Assembly: GCA_002352105.1 (NCBI GenBank)
Contig: DEHV01000044.1
Coordinates: forward strand, 136,043-184,927
Source: Chitinophagaceae bacterium UBA2791
GTDB taxonomy: Bacteria > Bacteroidota > Bacteroidia > Chitinophagales > Chitinophagaceae
DNA length: 48,885 nt
Direction: 5' to 3'
Shown here: piece after piece, positions 31,978-41,122 of the stretch
Position numbering within the stretch: position 1 is the first letter of the stretch
Layout: each line of letters opens with the position of its first letter
The notes under the pieces: model-generated
The model's input: the letters and a program-made list of their open reading frames with translations, nothing else
The model's database searches: none
Told to the model about the DNA's origin: nothing
Translations under genes and position numbers: made by a program

Positions 31978-32541
31978 TTACTTAGGCAGAAGGACTTCAT
32001 CAATCACGTGGATGACGCCATTGGAAGCTGGTATCGTAGCCAGTATTTCATGGCCATTCACAAACGATTTTTCTCCCTGGGTGGTGATTTTTACCTTGCC
32101 GTTATATACCATATCATATTCTGCGCCATCTTGTAACAATACGCCGGTCAGCACCCCGACATAGGTATGGTAACCTAAGATGTTTTCCAGATCCTGTTTC
32201 TTAGCGGGTTTCAGCAGATCTTCCAAGGCGCCGGCCGGCAACTTGTCAAAGGCGGCATTGGTAGGAGCGAAAACCGTAAACGGTCCTGCATTGCTCAAGG
32301 CGTCCACCAGCCCCGCGGCCTTTACCGCCGCGACCAAGGTAGAATGATCTTTACTGCTTACGGCGATCTGCACAACATTGGGATTGGATACGTCGTCTTT
32401 TACGCCGGATTGACCAACGTGCGTAGCCTGTGTGCCGGTTCCCGCCTGACTGTTTTGGTTAGAAGGATCGCTGTCAGAAGAACCGCAGCCAACAAAAAAC
32501 ATTGCCGCGGCAATAAGTGAGCAGAATACTGTCTTTTTCAT
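31978..32541 (-). CDS. Fasciclin (FAS1) domain lipoprotein
   Basis: A 187-residue lipoprotein. The lipobox is FVGC (C19), followed by a Ser/Asn/Gln-rich linker and one FAS1 domain (about 52-187) with the H1 and H2 signatures: FTVFAPTNAAFDKLPAG and, at the end, NGVIHVIDEVLLPK. FAS1 proteins take part in adhesion or polymer binding; bacterial secreted forms have no single known ligand. It is a lone gene, 277 bp downstream of the sigma factor stop codon. Confidence 0.92.
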   Translation of the reverse strand: MKKTVFCSLIAAAMFFVGCGSSDSDPSNQNSQAGTGTQATHVGQSGVKDDVSNPNVVQIAVSSKDHSTLVAAVKAAGLVDALSNAGPFTVFAPTNAAFDKLPAGALEDLLKPAKKQDLENILGYHTYVGVLTGVLLQDGAEYDMVYNGKVKITTQGEKSFVNGHEILATIPASNGVIHVIDEVLLPK

Positions 32542-32710
32542 AAAAAATAATTTGACGACAAGTTATTTGCTCATTATTCAAAAAACTATGTTTAATGTCA
32601 TGGTTTACATATGATTCTTGTCATGTTGGCGGTTTGCCCTGACGCTTTTGCCGCCTGCCGGCCGTCCGAAACCAAGGGCTGTCTTAAGGCCTGCTATCGC
32701 TCGGCGCAAA

Positions 32711-32739
32711 TAAAAAACCCTCTCGCGGGGAGAGGGTTT
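32711..32739 (-). terminator. Intrinsic terminator of the ECF sigma factor gene
   Basis: AAACCCTCTC (32715-32724) pairs with GAGAGGGTTT (32730-32739) over 10 bp with a 5-nt loop. On the minus strand the stem is followed by a T-run (complement of 32712-32717). It lies 80 bp past the sigma factor stop codon. Confidence 0.85.
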
Positions 32740-32818
32740 ACTACTATATTTTCGTACAATCTAGCAGCACATTAAATTTTCAGAGCGAGCGTTTTGGGGG
32801 GCTTTAAAAAATCTGGCC

Positions 32819-33403
32819 TTACAACGCGATCTTCTTTTGGGTCATCATCTTACGTAAATTGATCAGACCATAACGCATTCTACCCAACGCTGTATTGATG
32901 CTGCAATTGGTAAGAGAAGCGATTTCTTTGAAACTCAGGTCTGCATAGTGGCGCAGAATGATCACTTCGCGTTGATCTTCCGGGAGCAGATCAAGCATCT
33001 GGCGCACCCGGTCGTGACTCTGGCGTTTCATCATTTTAGTGTCGGCGCCTTCTTCGGTGAAATTGATCACTTCGAAGATATCGCGGTCGTCGCTTGTTTT
33101 GATAGCCGGCGTACGTTTGATCTTACGGAAATGGTCAACGCAGAGATTGTGCGCAATACGCATCGCCCAGGGAAGGAACTTTCCTTCTTCGGTATAACGC
33201 CCTCCGCGAATGGTGTCAATGATCTTGATAAGAACATCCTGGAAAATATCTTCGGCCAGGTATTTATCCTTAACAAGAAATAAAATGGAAGTGTACATTT
33301 TGTCCTTATGGCGAAGAACAAGCGTTTCTAAAGCATGTAAATCGCCATCCTGAAAATCCTGGATTAGCTCATGGTCAGTTTGTTTACGTAACGAAGAATT
33401 CAT
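32819..33403 (-). CDS. ECF-type RNA polymerase sigma factor
   Basis: A 194-residue sigma-70 family factor with both regions intact: region 2 (about 25-95: LETLVLRHKDKMYTSILFLV, AEDIFQDVLIKII, EGKFLPWAMRIAHNLCVDHFR) and region 4 (about 135-190: LPEDQREVIILRHYADLSFKEIA, INTALGRMRYGLINLRKMM). No fecR or anti-sigma gene is adjacent. Its closeness to other Bacteroidota sigma factors of this size suggests a conserved regulator rather than a nutrient-uptake sigma (inference). It is divergent from uvrA across 247 bp, and followed by a strong terminator. Confidence 0.95.
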   Translation of the reverse strand: MNSSLRKQTDHELIQDFQDGDLHALETLVLRHKDKMYTSILFLVKDKYLAEDIFQDVLIKIIDTIRGGRYTEEGKFLPWAMRIAHNLCVDHFRKIKRTPAIKTSDDRDIFEVINFTEEGADTKMMKRQSHDRVRQMLDLLPEDQREVIILRHYADLSFKEIASLTNCSINTALGRMRYGLINLRKMMTQKKIAL

Positions 33404-33634
33404 AAACTTCTACGGTTTTGAAGGTGATAGGATATTATTTATGGATTTTAGAGTGAACTTGGTTTTTCTGTGTAGAAGAGTAAATCGATAGGCGTCCTGT
33501 TTTAGTTTTCTGTTTGCGGTACAAATTATCAACTAAAGATATACACTTTTACTAAATAACCAAACTTTAAGAAAATTTTTATGTAAAATGTTAGAAACTC
33601 ATAAATAGTTCTACTTAGTAGTTGATTCTTACGA

Positions 33635-33642
33635 TATTTTTG
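33635..33642 (+). promoter_or_regulatory. Bacteroidota -7 element for uvrA
   Basis: TATTTTTG matches TAnnTTTG 8 bp upstream of the uvrA ATG, so the transcript would have almost no leader. No good -33 element at the usual distance. Confidence 0.3.
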
Positions 33643-33650
33643 CAGGTCAC

Positions 33651-36473
33651 ATGGCGATTTCTACAAAAAGCAAGGGCCCCGGCGTTGGGGGAAACAAAAA
33701 AGGCGCGGGAGATGTGATCTTGATCAAGGGGGCAAGGGTTCACAACTTAAAGAATGTCACGGTTGCCATACCGCGAAACAAGCTCGTGGTGGTGACCGGC
33801 GTATCGGGCTCGGGAAAATCCTCCCTGACCATTGATACCCTGTTTGCCGAAGGGCAGCGGCGTTATGCCGAAAGCCTGAGCGCCTATGTGCGCCAGTTCA
33901 TGGCCCGGATGGCCAAGCCCGATGTCGATTATATTAAGGGGCTATGTCCTGCGATCGCCATAGAGCAAAAAGTGATCACCAGAACGCCGCGGTCTACCGT
34001 GGGCAGCATGACGGAAATATTTGATTATCTCCGCTTGTTGTATGCGCGCATAGGGCAAACCATTTCGCCCGTATCCGGAAGAGCGGTAAAGAAAGACGAT
34101 ATATCCGATGTCGTAAACGCCATTGAAGCCCTGGCAGAGGGAGACAGGGTATTGATCCTGGTCCCTTTTCGCCAGCATGCAAACCGCAACCCTTCCGAAG
34201 AGCTGAATATATTGATGCAAAAAGGCTTTTCCCGGCTATACGTATCCGGGGAGATCATGCGCATTGAATACCTGCTGGAGGAGAAATTACCCGTCTTTAA
34301 AAAGGGTCGTAAAGAGGACAGGGATATCTATACGGTGGTGGACCGGCTGGTGGTCAAGCCATTTGACGACGACGACCGGCACCGTATAGCCGATTCTGTT
34401 TCAACGGCTTTTTACGAGGGAGAAGGGGAAGCCTGCCTGTTGGTGAACGGCGAGAAAAAAATACATTTTTCCAACCGGTTCGAATTGGACGGCATTCTTT
34501 TCGAAGAACCCGTTCCCGACCTGTTTTCCTTTAATAATCCCTTCGGCGCCTGCCCGGTATGCGAAGGGTTCAGCATGGTGCTGGGTATTGATGAAGACCT
34601 GGTGATCCCCGATAAGCGATTAAGCGTTTTTGAAGGAGCGGTGGCCCCCTGGAAGGGAGAGAAACTGGGAAAGTGGCGGGAGCATTTTATAAGGACCTCC
34701 AAAGCCTTTGACTTCCCTATACATAAACCTATACTGGACCTGACCAAGGAGCAGTACGACCTGCTATGGCAGGGGAATAAGCAGGTAAGCGGCATTGATG
34801 ATTTTTTTAAGGAAGTAGAGCAAAACCTTTATAAGGTCCAGTACCGCGTGTTGCTCTCGCGCTACCGCGGCAGAACGCTTTGCCCGGAGTGCAGGGGATA
34901 CCGCCTGCGCAGGGAAGCCCTATACGTTAAAATAGGCGGTAAGCATATCGGCGAGCTATGCGAGATGCCGGCAAGGGATCTTGCCGCCTGGTTTGATGCG
35001 TTGGCGCTAACGGAATATGAAAAAGAAGTAGCCAAGAGAATATTGATCGAAATTAATTTAAGACTAAAAACACTGATGGATGTAGGGTTGGGCTATCTTA
35101 CGATGAACCGGCTGGCCAATTCATTAAGCGGCGGCGAGAGTCAACGCATCCAGTTGACCCGTTCCCTCGGCAGCAATCTTGCCAATTCGCTCTATATTCT
35201 CGACGAGCCCTCCATCGGACTGCATCCCAGGGATACCCAGCGGCTGATCCGCGTGCTCAAGAGCCTTAAGGCGCTGGGGAATACCGTTGTAGTGGTTGAG
35301 CATGATGAACAGATGATGCGGGAGGCGGATCATATCATTGATATGGGGCCCTTTGCTTCTCATCTCGGAGGAGAAGTGGTAGCGGAGGGTAATTACGACG
35401 CGATCATTGCAGATGAGAAAAGCCTGACGGGGAAATATTTAAAAGGCGAGTTGCAGGTGGTCTCCCCGCGCAAACCGCGTAAATGGAACAGCTTCCTGAT
35501 GGTCGAAGGCGCCAGGCAGCATAACCTGAAAAATATATCGGTCCGGTTTCCGCTGAATGTATTGTGCGTGGTAACCGGGGTAAGCGGCAGCGGCAAAACA
35601 ACCCTGGTCAAACAGATCTTGTATCCTGCTTTGAAAAAGCTGAAAGGAGAACCTGCGGAAAAGACCGGTCTGTACAAGGGATTATCGGGCGACCTTGAGC
35701 TGATCGCCCAGATTGAGCTGGTGGATCAAAACCCGATTGGCAAGTCGTCCCGTAGCAACCCGGTCACTTATGTTAAGGCTTATGATGAGATCAGGGACCT
35801 TTTTGCGAAACAGCCTTTAAGTAAGATAAGGGGCTTTCAACCCAAACATTTTTCTTTTAATGTCGACGGAGGAAGATGCGACGCCTGCAAGGGCGAAGGC
35901 GAACAGGTAGTGGAGATGCAGTTCCTTGCCGATGTTCATCTTACCTGCGAGGTCTGTCAGGGCAAACGGTTTAAGGAAGAGACCCTTGAGGTGCAATACA
36001 GGGGCAAGAACATTTTCGACGTGCTGGAGCTCAGCGTCGACGAGGCGCTGGCGTTTTTTAAGGACGAGAAGGATATACAGAAAAAGCTGGCGCCGCTGAG
36101 CAATGTGGGACTGGGGTATATCAAACTCGGGCAGTCGTCGGATACGCTTTCGGGAGGCGAGGCGCAGCGCGTAAAACTAGCTTCCTTTCTGGGCCGGACC
36201 AAGGCGCAGGGGCAGATCCTGTTTATATTTGACGAACCGACCACTGGCCTGCATTTTCACGATATAAAAAAATTACTGGCTTCTTTTAACGCCCTGATCG
36301 AACAGGGGCATTCTGTAATTGTAATAGAGCACAATACGGATGTTATCAGGAGCGCCGACTGGATCATCGACCTCGGCCCCGAAGCCGGGGACAAGGGCGG
36401 TTCCCTGGTTTTTGAGGGCGTTCCCCGCGATATCGTTAAGGTTAAAGAGAGTCATACCGGAAGATTCCTGTAA
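33651..36473 (+). CDS. uvrA: Excinuclease ABC subunit A
   Basis: A 940-residue DNA damage sensor for nucleotide excision repair. Two ABC ATPase modules are present: first Walker A GVSGSGKSSLTIDTLFAEG (from residue 50), the ABC signature LSGGESQRIQLTRSLGS with ILDEPSIGLHP; second Walker A GVSGSGKTTLVKQI and signature LSGGEAQRVKLASFLG with FDEPTTGLHF. Zinc-binding Cys pairs (CPVCEGF, CPECRGYR, CDACKGEGE, CEVCQGKRF) lie where expected. Full length, normal. An A/T-rich stem (AAAGGAA 36472 / TTCCTTT 36488) overlaps the stop codon and is followed by T-residues. Confidence 0.97.
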   Translation: MAISTKSKGPGVGGNKKGAGDVILIKGARVHNLKNVTVAIPRNKLVVVTGVSGSGKSSLTIDTLFAEGQRRYAESLSAYVRQFMARMAKPDVDYIKGLCPAIAIEQKVITRTPRSTVGSMTEIFDYLRLLYARIGQTISPVSGRAVKKDDISDVVNAIEALAEGDRVLILVPFRQHANRNPSEELNILMQKGFSRLYVSGEIMRIEYLLEEKLPVFKKGRKEDRDIYTVVDRLVVKPFDDDDRHRIADSVSTAFYEGEGEACLLVNGEKKIHFSNRFELDGILFEEPVPDLFSFNNPFGACPVCEGFSMVLGIDEDLVIPDKRLSVFEGAVAPWKGEKLGKWREHFIRTSKAFDFPIHKPILDLTKEQYDLLWQGNKQVSGIDDFFKEVEQNLYKVQYRVLLSRYRGRTLCPECRGYRLRREALYVKIGGKHIGELCEMPARDLAAWFDALALTEYEKEVAKRILIEINLRLKTLMDVGLGYLTMNRLANSLSGGESQRIQLTRSLGSNLANSLYILDEPSIGLHPRDTQRLIRVLKSLKALGNTVVVVEHDEQMMREADHIIDMGPFASHLGGEVVAEGNYDAIIADEKSLTGKYLKGELQVVSPRKPRKWNSFLMVEGARQHNLKNISVRFPLNVLCVVTGVSGSGKTTLVKQILYPALKKLKGEPAEKTGLYKGLSGDLELIAQIELVDQNPIGKSSRSNPVTYVKAYDEIRDLFAKQPLSKIRGFQPKHFSFNVDGGRCDACKGEGEQVVEMQFLADVHLTCEVCQGKRFKEETLEVQYRGKNIFDVLELSVDEALAFFKDEKDIQKKLAPLSNVGLGYIKLGQSSDTLSGGEAQRVKLASFLGRTKAQGQILFIFDEPTTGLHFHDIKKLLASFNALIEQGHSVIVIEHNTDVIRSADWIIDLGPEAGDKGGSLVFEGVPRDIVKVKESHTGRFL

Positions 36474-36496
36474 AGGAATTCCTCCTGTTCCTTTTT
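36472..36496 (+). terminator. Short terminator overlapping the uvrA stop codon
   Basis: AAAGGAA (36472-36478) pairs with TTCCTTT (36488-36494) and the T-run continues to 36496. The 7-bp stem is weak, and the left arm includes part of the stop codon. Confidence 0.45.
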
Positions 36497-36596
36497 CGCC
36501 AATTCATTCGAACGGCCTGGGTCCGGGTTGCGGTATTGCCGGCAGCGGCGGCCCCGGATCTTATGAGCAGATGGGTATAGCTAGCCGTTATGCCCG

Positions 36597-37022
36597 CTAT
36601 CTCAGCCTGTCCATGCTTTTGATCAGTTTTTCATCTTTGTAGATACCCCGCGCGGCCATTATAAAGAACACGACCATAACAATAGGCAGGAGAGCCCCGG
36701 GCTGATAGGAGCCGCTGAGAATGGCATTGTCCTTTTTAAAACTTTCTACCATAAGGTACTCCAGGAAGATAAAGCCCAGGGAAAACAACACGCCGAACAC
36801 GGAGAGTTTGAACTGCAGTTTTCTGTTCTTAAAAAGAATGAGGCTAACCAGCGCGAGCAGTCCCAGCGCAATGATGACGATAACCAGCAGAAAATTATCG
36901 GCGAGCAGGAAATCCCTTACGGTTCCGTCTGCCAGTTTGCCGGAATATAACGTCAGCGTATAGGTGGCAAAGGCGGCAATAGCTACTATCAACAGCCAGA
37001 GCGATTGTATTCTTTGGATCAT
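36597..37022 (-). CDS. DUF4293 family membrane protein
   Basis: A 141-residue protein with four hydrophobic segments (about 5-24, 43-63, 70-90, 107-125) in the arrangement of the DUF4293 family (MIQRIQSLWLLIVAIAAFATY at the N-terminus). Function unknown; the family is common in Bacteroidota. It lies 131 bp downstream of glyA on the same strand and may share its transcript. Convergent with uvrA. Confidence 0.88.
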   Translation of the reverse strand: MIQRIQSLWLLIVAIAAFATYTLTLYSGKLADGTVRDFLLADNFLLVIVIIALGLLALVSLILFKNRKLQFKLSVFGVLFSLGFIFLEYLMVESFKKDNAILSGSYQPGALLPIVMVVFFIMAARGIYKDEKLIKSMDRLR

Positions 37023-37153
37023 GTTTTATGTTTTCACCCGTAAAATTAAGGATTAGCCAAAAGAAAATTCCTGTGTTTATGGCATGGAAGCCTTTGCCTT
37101 TCCGTTCTCGGCGGTCCATAATTCCAGGCCTTTCTCCCGGGGAACTGATAATC

Positions 37154-38434
37154 CTATCCCAGCTCCGGATACAGGGGGAATTGGGTCATCAGTTCATTCA
37201 CTTCTTTCGCCAGTTTTTCAAGGCGTCCCTCATCATCCGCCTGCGCGAGCGCCTGGTCGATAAAGTCCACTACGGTTGCCATATGGTCGGTTTTCAGTCC
37301 CCTTGACGTAATAGCGGCAACCCCGACCCGTATGCCGGAGGTCACGAATGCCGATTTATCGTCGAAGGGCACCATGTTCTTGTTCACGGTGATATCGGCC
37401 TTGCCCAAGACCTGTTCGGCTTTTTTACCGTTGATGTTTTTATTCCGCAGGTCGATCAGCATAAGATGATTATCGGTTCCGCCTGATACGATATTATAGC
37501 CTTTTGCCGTAAGGGCTTTCGACATCGCTTGGCTATTGGCGATGATCTGTTTGGCGTAGGCGGTAAATTCATCGGAGAGGACCTCGCCGAAAGCAATGGC
37601 TTTGGAGGCAATGATATGTTCCAGCGGACCTCCCTGGACGCCGGGAAAAACGGCCATATCAAGCAGGTTGCTCATCAACCGGGTATTTCCTTTTACGTCT
37701 TTCAGTCCGAATGGGTTTTCAAAATCCTTTTTCATCAGGATGATGCCGCCCCTTGGCCCGCGAAGCGTTTTGTGCGTGGTGGAAGTCACGAAATGACAAT
37801 GATCAAAGGGGGAGTTCAGCAGGTTTTTGGCGATCAATCCGGCCGGATGCGCCATATCGCACATCACAAAGGCGCCGATGCTGTCGGCTATATTCCTGAT
37901 GCGGGCATAGTCCCAGTCGCGGCTATATGCAGAGGCGCCGCAGATGATCAGTTTGGGCTTTTGTTCACGGGCTGTCTGTTCCATCATGTCGTAATCGACC
38001 AGCCCGTTTTCTTTTTTAACGCCATAAAAAAGCGTTTGGTAGAGTTTCCCCGAGAAGTTGACCGGGGAGCCATGGGTCAGATGACCGCCCATGCTGAGGT
38101 CCAGCCCTAATATCTTATCTCCGGGTTGCAGGATCGCCATCAGTACCGAGGTATTGGCCTGGGCGCCAGAATGCGGTTGCACATTCGCATATTCGCAGTT
38201 GAAGATGGTTTTGAGCCTGTCTATGGCCAGCTGTTCTGTTTGATCGACGATCTCGCATCCCCCGTAATACCTTCTGCCGGGGTAGCCTTCGGCATATTTA
38301 TTCGTCATCACATTGCCCATAGATTGCATTACGTCGAGCGAAACAAAATTTTCGGAGGCGATCAGCTCGAGCCCCCGGCGTTGTCTTTCCAGTTCTTTTC
38401 TGATGAGATCGAAAACCAGATTGTCTTTTTGCAT
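37154..38434 (-). CDS. glyA: Serine hydroxymethyltransferase
   Basis: A 426-residue PLP enzyme that converts serine and tetrahydrofolate into glycine and methylene-tetrahydrofolate. The PLP lysine is K222 in TSTTHKTLRGPRGG; ELIASENF, NKYAEGYPGRRYYGGCE and the DMAHPAGLIA stretch are exact family motifs. Normal length. A TAnnTTTG element (TATTTTTG, complement of 38489-38496) lies 54 bp upstream of the ATG. Confidence 0.98.
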   Translation of the reverse strand: MQKDNLVFDLIRKELERQRRGLELIASENFVSLDVMQSMGNVMTNKYAEGYPGRRYYGGCEIVDQTEQLAIDRLKTIFNCEYANVQPHSGAQANTSVLMAILQPGDKILGLDLSMGGHLTHGSPVNFSGKLYQTLFYGVKKENGLVDYDMMEQTAREQKPKLIICGASAYSRDWDYARIRNIADSIGAFVMCDMAHPAGLIAKNLLNSPFDHCHFVTSTTHKTLRGPRGGIILMKKDFENPFGLKDVKGNTRLMSNLLDMAVFPGVQGGPLEHIIASKAIAFGEVLSDEFTAYAKQIIANSQAMSKALTAKGYNIVSGGTDNHLMLIDLRNKNINGKKAEQVLGKADITVNKNMVPFDDKSAFVTSGIRVGVAAITSRGLKTDHMATVVDFIDQALAQADDEGRLEKLAKEVNELMTQFPLYPELG

Positions 38435-38488
38435 GAAAAATAGTTATAATGTTAGGTGGGTTTGTTTCCAAAAGCGATTAAGAAGATG

Positions 38489-38496
38489 CAAAAATA
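38489..38496 (-). promoter_or_regulatory. Bacteroidota -7 element for glyA
   Basis: TATTTTTG on the minus strand matches TAnnTTTG, 54 bp before the glyA ATG. A TTG at 38522-38520 is 23 bp further upstream, slightly too far for a standard -33. Confidence 0.35.
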
Positions 38497-38694
38497 GTAA
38501 CAACGAAACGATTAGCATTCAATAATTAAGCGTTTAAGCTAAACAATTTAATGGGCTGGCGAACTCGAGTTTAATTAACGAAAATTCACTACTTTCATGG
38601 CTTCCTTAACAGAGAGAAACAGTAGAAAAGATAGTTCAATATGTTGTCGGAAAGCCTGATTACCAGCATATAAAGGACTATCAAACGAGTAATA

Positions 38695-39693
38695 ATGAAA
38701 GCAATCATTCCTGTGGCAGGGGCCGGAACAAAATTACGGCCTCATACCTACACGCAACCCAAGGCGCTTATCCCCCTGGCAGGCAAAACGATATTGAGCA
38801 CCATTGTGGATCAATTGAAGGATGCCGGGATCAACGATTTTATCTTTATCATAGGTTATCTGGGCGATAAGATCAGGGATTACGTGAGCCAGGCTTACCC
38901 GGGCCTGAATGTCCATTTTGTGAACCAGAATGAGCGTCAGGGTATTGGTCATGCCATCCAGCTCACCCGCAATATAGTGGGCGATGACGAAGTATTCATC
39001 GTATTGGGCGATACCATTTGCGAATATGATGTTCCCGAAGTGCTTGGCAGATCGCATTCGGCGCTGGGCATAAAACGGGTAGATGATCCCCGTGATTTCG
39101 GGGTTGCGGAGATTGGCGAGGACGGTTTTATTTCCAGGGTGGTGGAGAAGCCCCAGATCCCCAAATCGAATATGGCGCTGGTAGGCATTTACCGGATCAA
39201 GGAAAGCGGGCTGCTTTTCGATTGCCTGGATGAAAACATAAAAAACATGGTGAAGAGCAGGGGGGAGTTCAGCATCACCGACGCCATCCAATGCATGATC
39301 GGGCATGGCGCGAAGTTTCAGTCTTTTAAGGTGCAGAACTGGTTCGATTGCGGTAAAAAGGAAACATTGCTTGAATCCAATGCCACGCTTTTAAAGAAGT
39401 TCGGGGGCGTGGTTTCCGAAGAGCGCCGTTTTGAGAACGCTATCATTGTTCCCCCGGTGAGCATTGCCCGCGACTGCGAGATAAGAAATTCAATAGTGGG
39501 CCCGAATGTTACCATCGGCGAAGGAGCAAGCATCAGTCATTCCGTTATTAAGGACTCTATTATCGGCTCATTTGCCGATCTCTCCGATATTGTCCTGGCG
39601 CATTCGCTGATCGGCAGCGATACGGAAGTAAAAGGAGAATGTCGCAGTCTAAATATCGGAGACAATACGGAAATAGACCTTGGCCAGTCCTGA
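38695..39693 (+). CDS. Sugar-1-phosphate nucleotidylyltransferase (RmlA/GlmU-like)
   Basis: A 332-residue enzyme that makes an NDP-sugar from a sugar 1-phosphate. The N-terminal part has the nucleotide-binding signature AGAGTKLRPHTYTQPKAL and a catalytic-domain GDTICEYDV; the C-terminal part (about 255-325) is a left-handed beta-helix (NATLLKKFGGVVSEER, IVGPNVTIGEGASISHSVI). This is the long glucose-1-phosphate thymidylyltransferase form. The sugar and the pathway (cell-wall or O-antigen) cannot be read from the context, because no other sugar-nucleotide gene is nearby. Confidence 0.88.
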   Translation: MKAIIPVAGAGTKLRPHTYTQPKALIPLAGKTILSTIVDQLKDAGINDFIFIIGYLGDKIRDYVSQAYPGLNVHFVNQNERQGIGHAIQLTRNIVGDDEVFIVLGDTICEYDVPEVLGRSHSALGIKRVDDPRDFGVAEIGEDGFISRVVEKPQIPKSNMALVGIYRIKESGLLFDCLDENIKNMVKSRGEFSITDAIQCMIGHGAKFQSFKVQNWFDCGKKETLLESNATLLKKFGGVVSEERRFENAIIVPPVSIARDCEIRNSIVGPNVTIGEGASISHSVIKDSIIGSFADLSDIVLAHSLIGSDTEVKGECRSLNIGDNTEIDLGQS

Positions 39694-39796
39694 GCCGATC
39701 AATAGTCGCTGTTTTATTCTTTTCAGAAAACCGTTATTTCAACCATTTCGTTTACGGAAGGCGGTATTGTTCCGAGATCGCGATTGTTTTGTCCTG

Positions 39797-41122
39797 TCAT
39801 TTCCCTTCAAATGCCCATCTCCACATTTCCTTCCAGGTTATCTTTTTTCCATACAATAATATGCCGGTGCGGTAGATCCTTGCGCTCAGCCAAGTGGTAA
39901 ATAAGAACCCGGCGACAAGCAGGAACATGCTTGTTGCCAACTGCTGCCACGGAACCATTCCGGGAATGCCAAAGGGTATGCGGGCCATCATCACTACGGG
40001 AGAGAAAAACGGGATAATGCTTCCCCATACCGCCAGCGGCCCCTCGGGGTAGGAGATCGCCGTTATCATGATGATGATGGCAAGTACGATAGGGGCGGTC
40101 ACCGGGAACATCAGGCTTTGGACGTCGTGCGAGTCGTCGTTAACCGCGCTTCCCACGGCGGCAAAAATAGCGGCATAGAACAGGTAGCCAAACAGGAAGT
40201 AGAAAATAAAGCCCGGAATGATCAGCAGCCAGTTTACCGACATCAATTCCTTTTGCGTTTGGGTCAGGTTGACCGCGGCTTTGCTAAACGAGTCTGCCGT
40301 CTGCGGCATCGGCGTTCCGGCCGCGGCGGCCTGTTGCATCAGTTCCGCTGGGATAAAAAGGGAGAAGATCATAGAAAAGCCGAGTAATAAAACCGCCCAT
40401 AGCAGGAACTGCGTAAGTCCCACGGCGCCAATACCCAGTATTTTACCCATCATCAGCTGAAAAGGTTTTACGGAGGATACCATGATTTCTGCAATGCGGT
40501 TTGTTTTTTCCTCCATCACTCCCCGCATCACCATTGAGCCGTAGATCATGAGGGCGATATAAATAATGAATCCCGCGGCATATCCGATACCGAAAGCAAT
40601 CCCTGTATCCGGTCCCCGGGCGTTCTCTTTTTTTTGAAGAACAATGGTTTCCATTTCTATCATGCGGGCAATGTTTTGGATGGAATCCACCAGGCTGATG
40701 TCGAGGCCGTTCCTGACCATCAGGTCCTTCTCGATATCGCTCCTGATCCTGCTGTTTATCTCCCTGCCAGCGCCTGCGTCAAGAGGTTTGCGCGAATACA
40801 TTTTCCAGGCGCCGCCGTCGTTGTCGCCGGTATGAGGCGAATACAGTATCGCCGAATATCCCTTGCTGTCGAGATCTGCCGTATCTGCCGAAGCATCGGG
40901 AATGAATATTATTCTTCCTGAACTGTCCGGCTTGTTGGGGAAGGCGCCTGTGTTGTCTACTACCGCAATTCTTTCTCTTTCGGGGGCGTCGGAGGAAATA
41001 AAGACAGCCAGGGCAATTATTCCCGCAAAAAATAAGGGCGTGAGAAAGGTCGACAGGATAAATGTTTTGTTCCTGACCCTTGATAGGTATTCCCTTTTAA
41101 TGATCAGCCAGATTTTTCTCAT
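39797..41122 (-). CDS. ABC-2 type exporter permease (NatB-like)
   Basis: A 441-residue permease with one N-terminal helix (about 20-42), a large extracytoplasmic domain (about 45-180) and five to six C-terminal helices (from about 185). MRKIWLIIKREYLSRVRNKTF and MVMRGVMEEKTNRIAEIMVSSVKPFQLMMGKILGIGAVGL are the usual NatB/ABC-2 motifs. It overlaps the ATPase gene by 4 bp (ATGA), so the pair forms one exporter. The cargo is unknown; NatAB exports sodium, but related pairs do not. Confidence 0.92.
   Translation of the reverse strand: MRKIWLIIKREYLSRVRNKTFILSTFLTPLFFAGIIALAVFISSDAPERERIAVVDNTGAFPNKPDSSGRIIFIPDASADTADLDSKGYSAILYSPHTGDNDGGAWKMYSRKPLDAGAGREINSRIRSDIEKDLMVRNGLDISLVDSIQNIARMIEMETIVLQKKENARGPDTGIAFGIGYAAGFIIYIALMIYGSMVMRGVMEEKTNRIAEIMVSSVKPFQLMMGKILGIGAVGLTQFLLWAVLLLGFSMIFSLFIPAELMQQAAAAGTPMPQTADSFSKAAVNLTQTQKELMSVNWLLIIPGFIFYFLFGYLFYAAIFAAVGSAVNDDSHDVQSLMFPVTAPIVLAIIIMITAISYPEGPLAVWGSIIPFFSPVVMMARIPFGIPGMVPWQQLATSMFLLVAGFLFTTWLSARIYRTGILLYGKKITWKEMWRWAFEGK

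Noticed and set aside
38435..38694. Glycine riboswitch before glyA
   Set aside because: No tandem aptamer pattern; only a promoter element and AT-rich sequence are visible.
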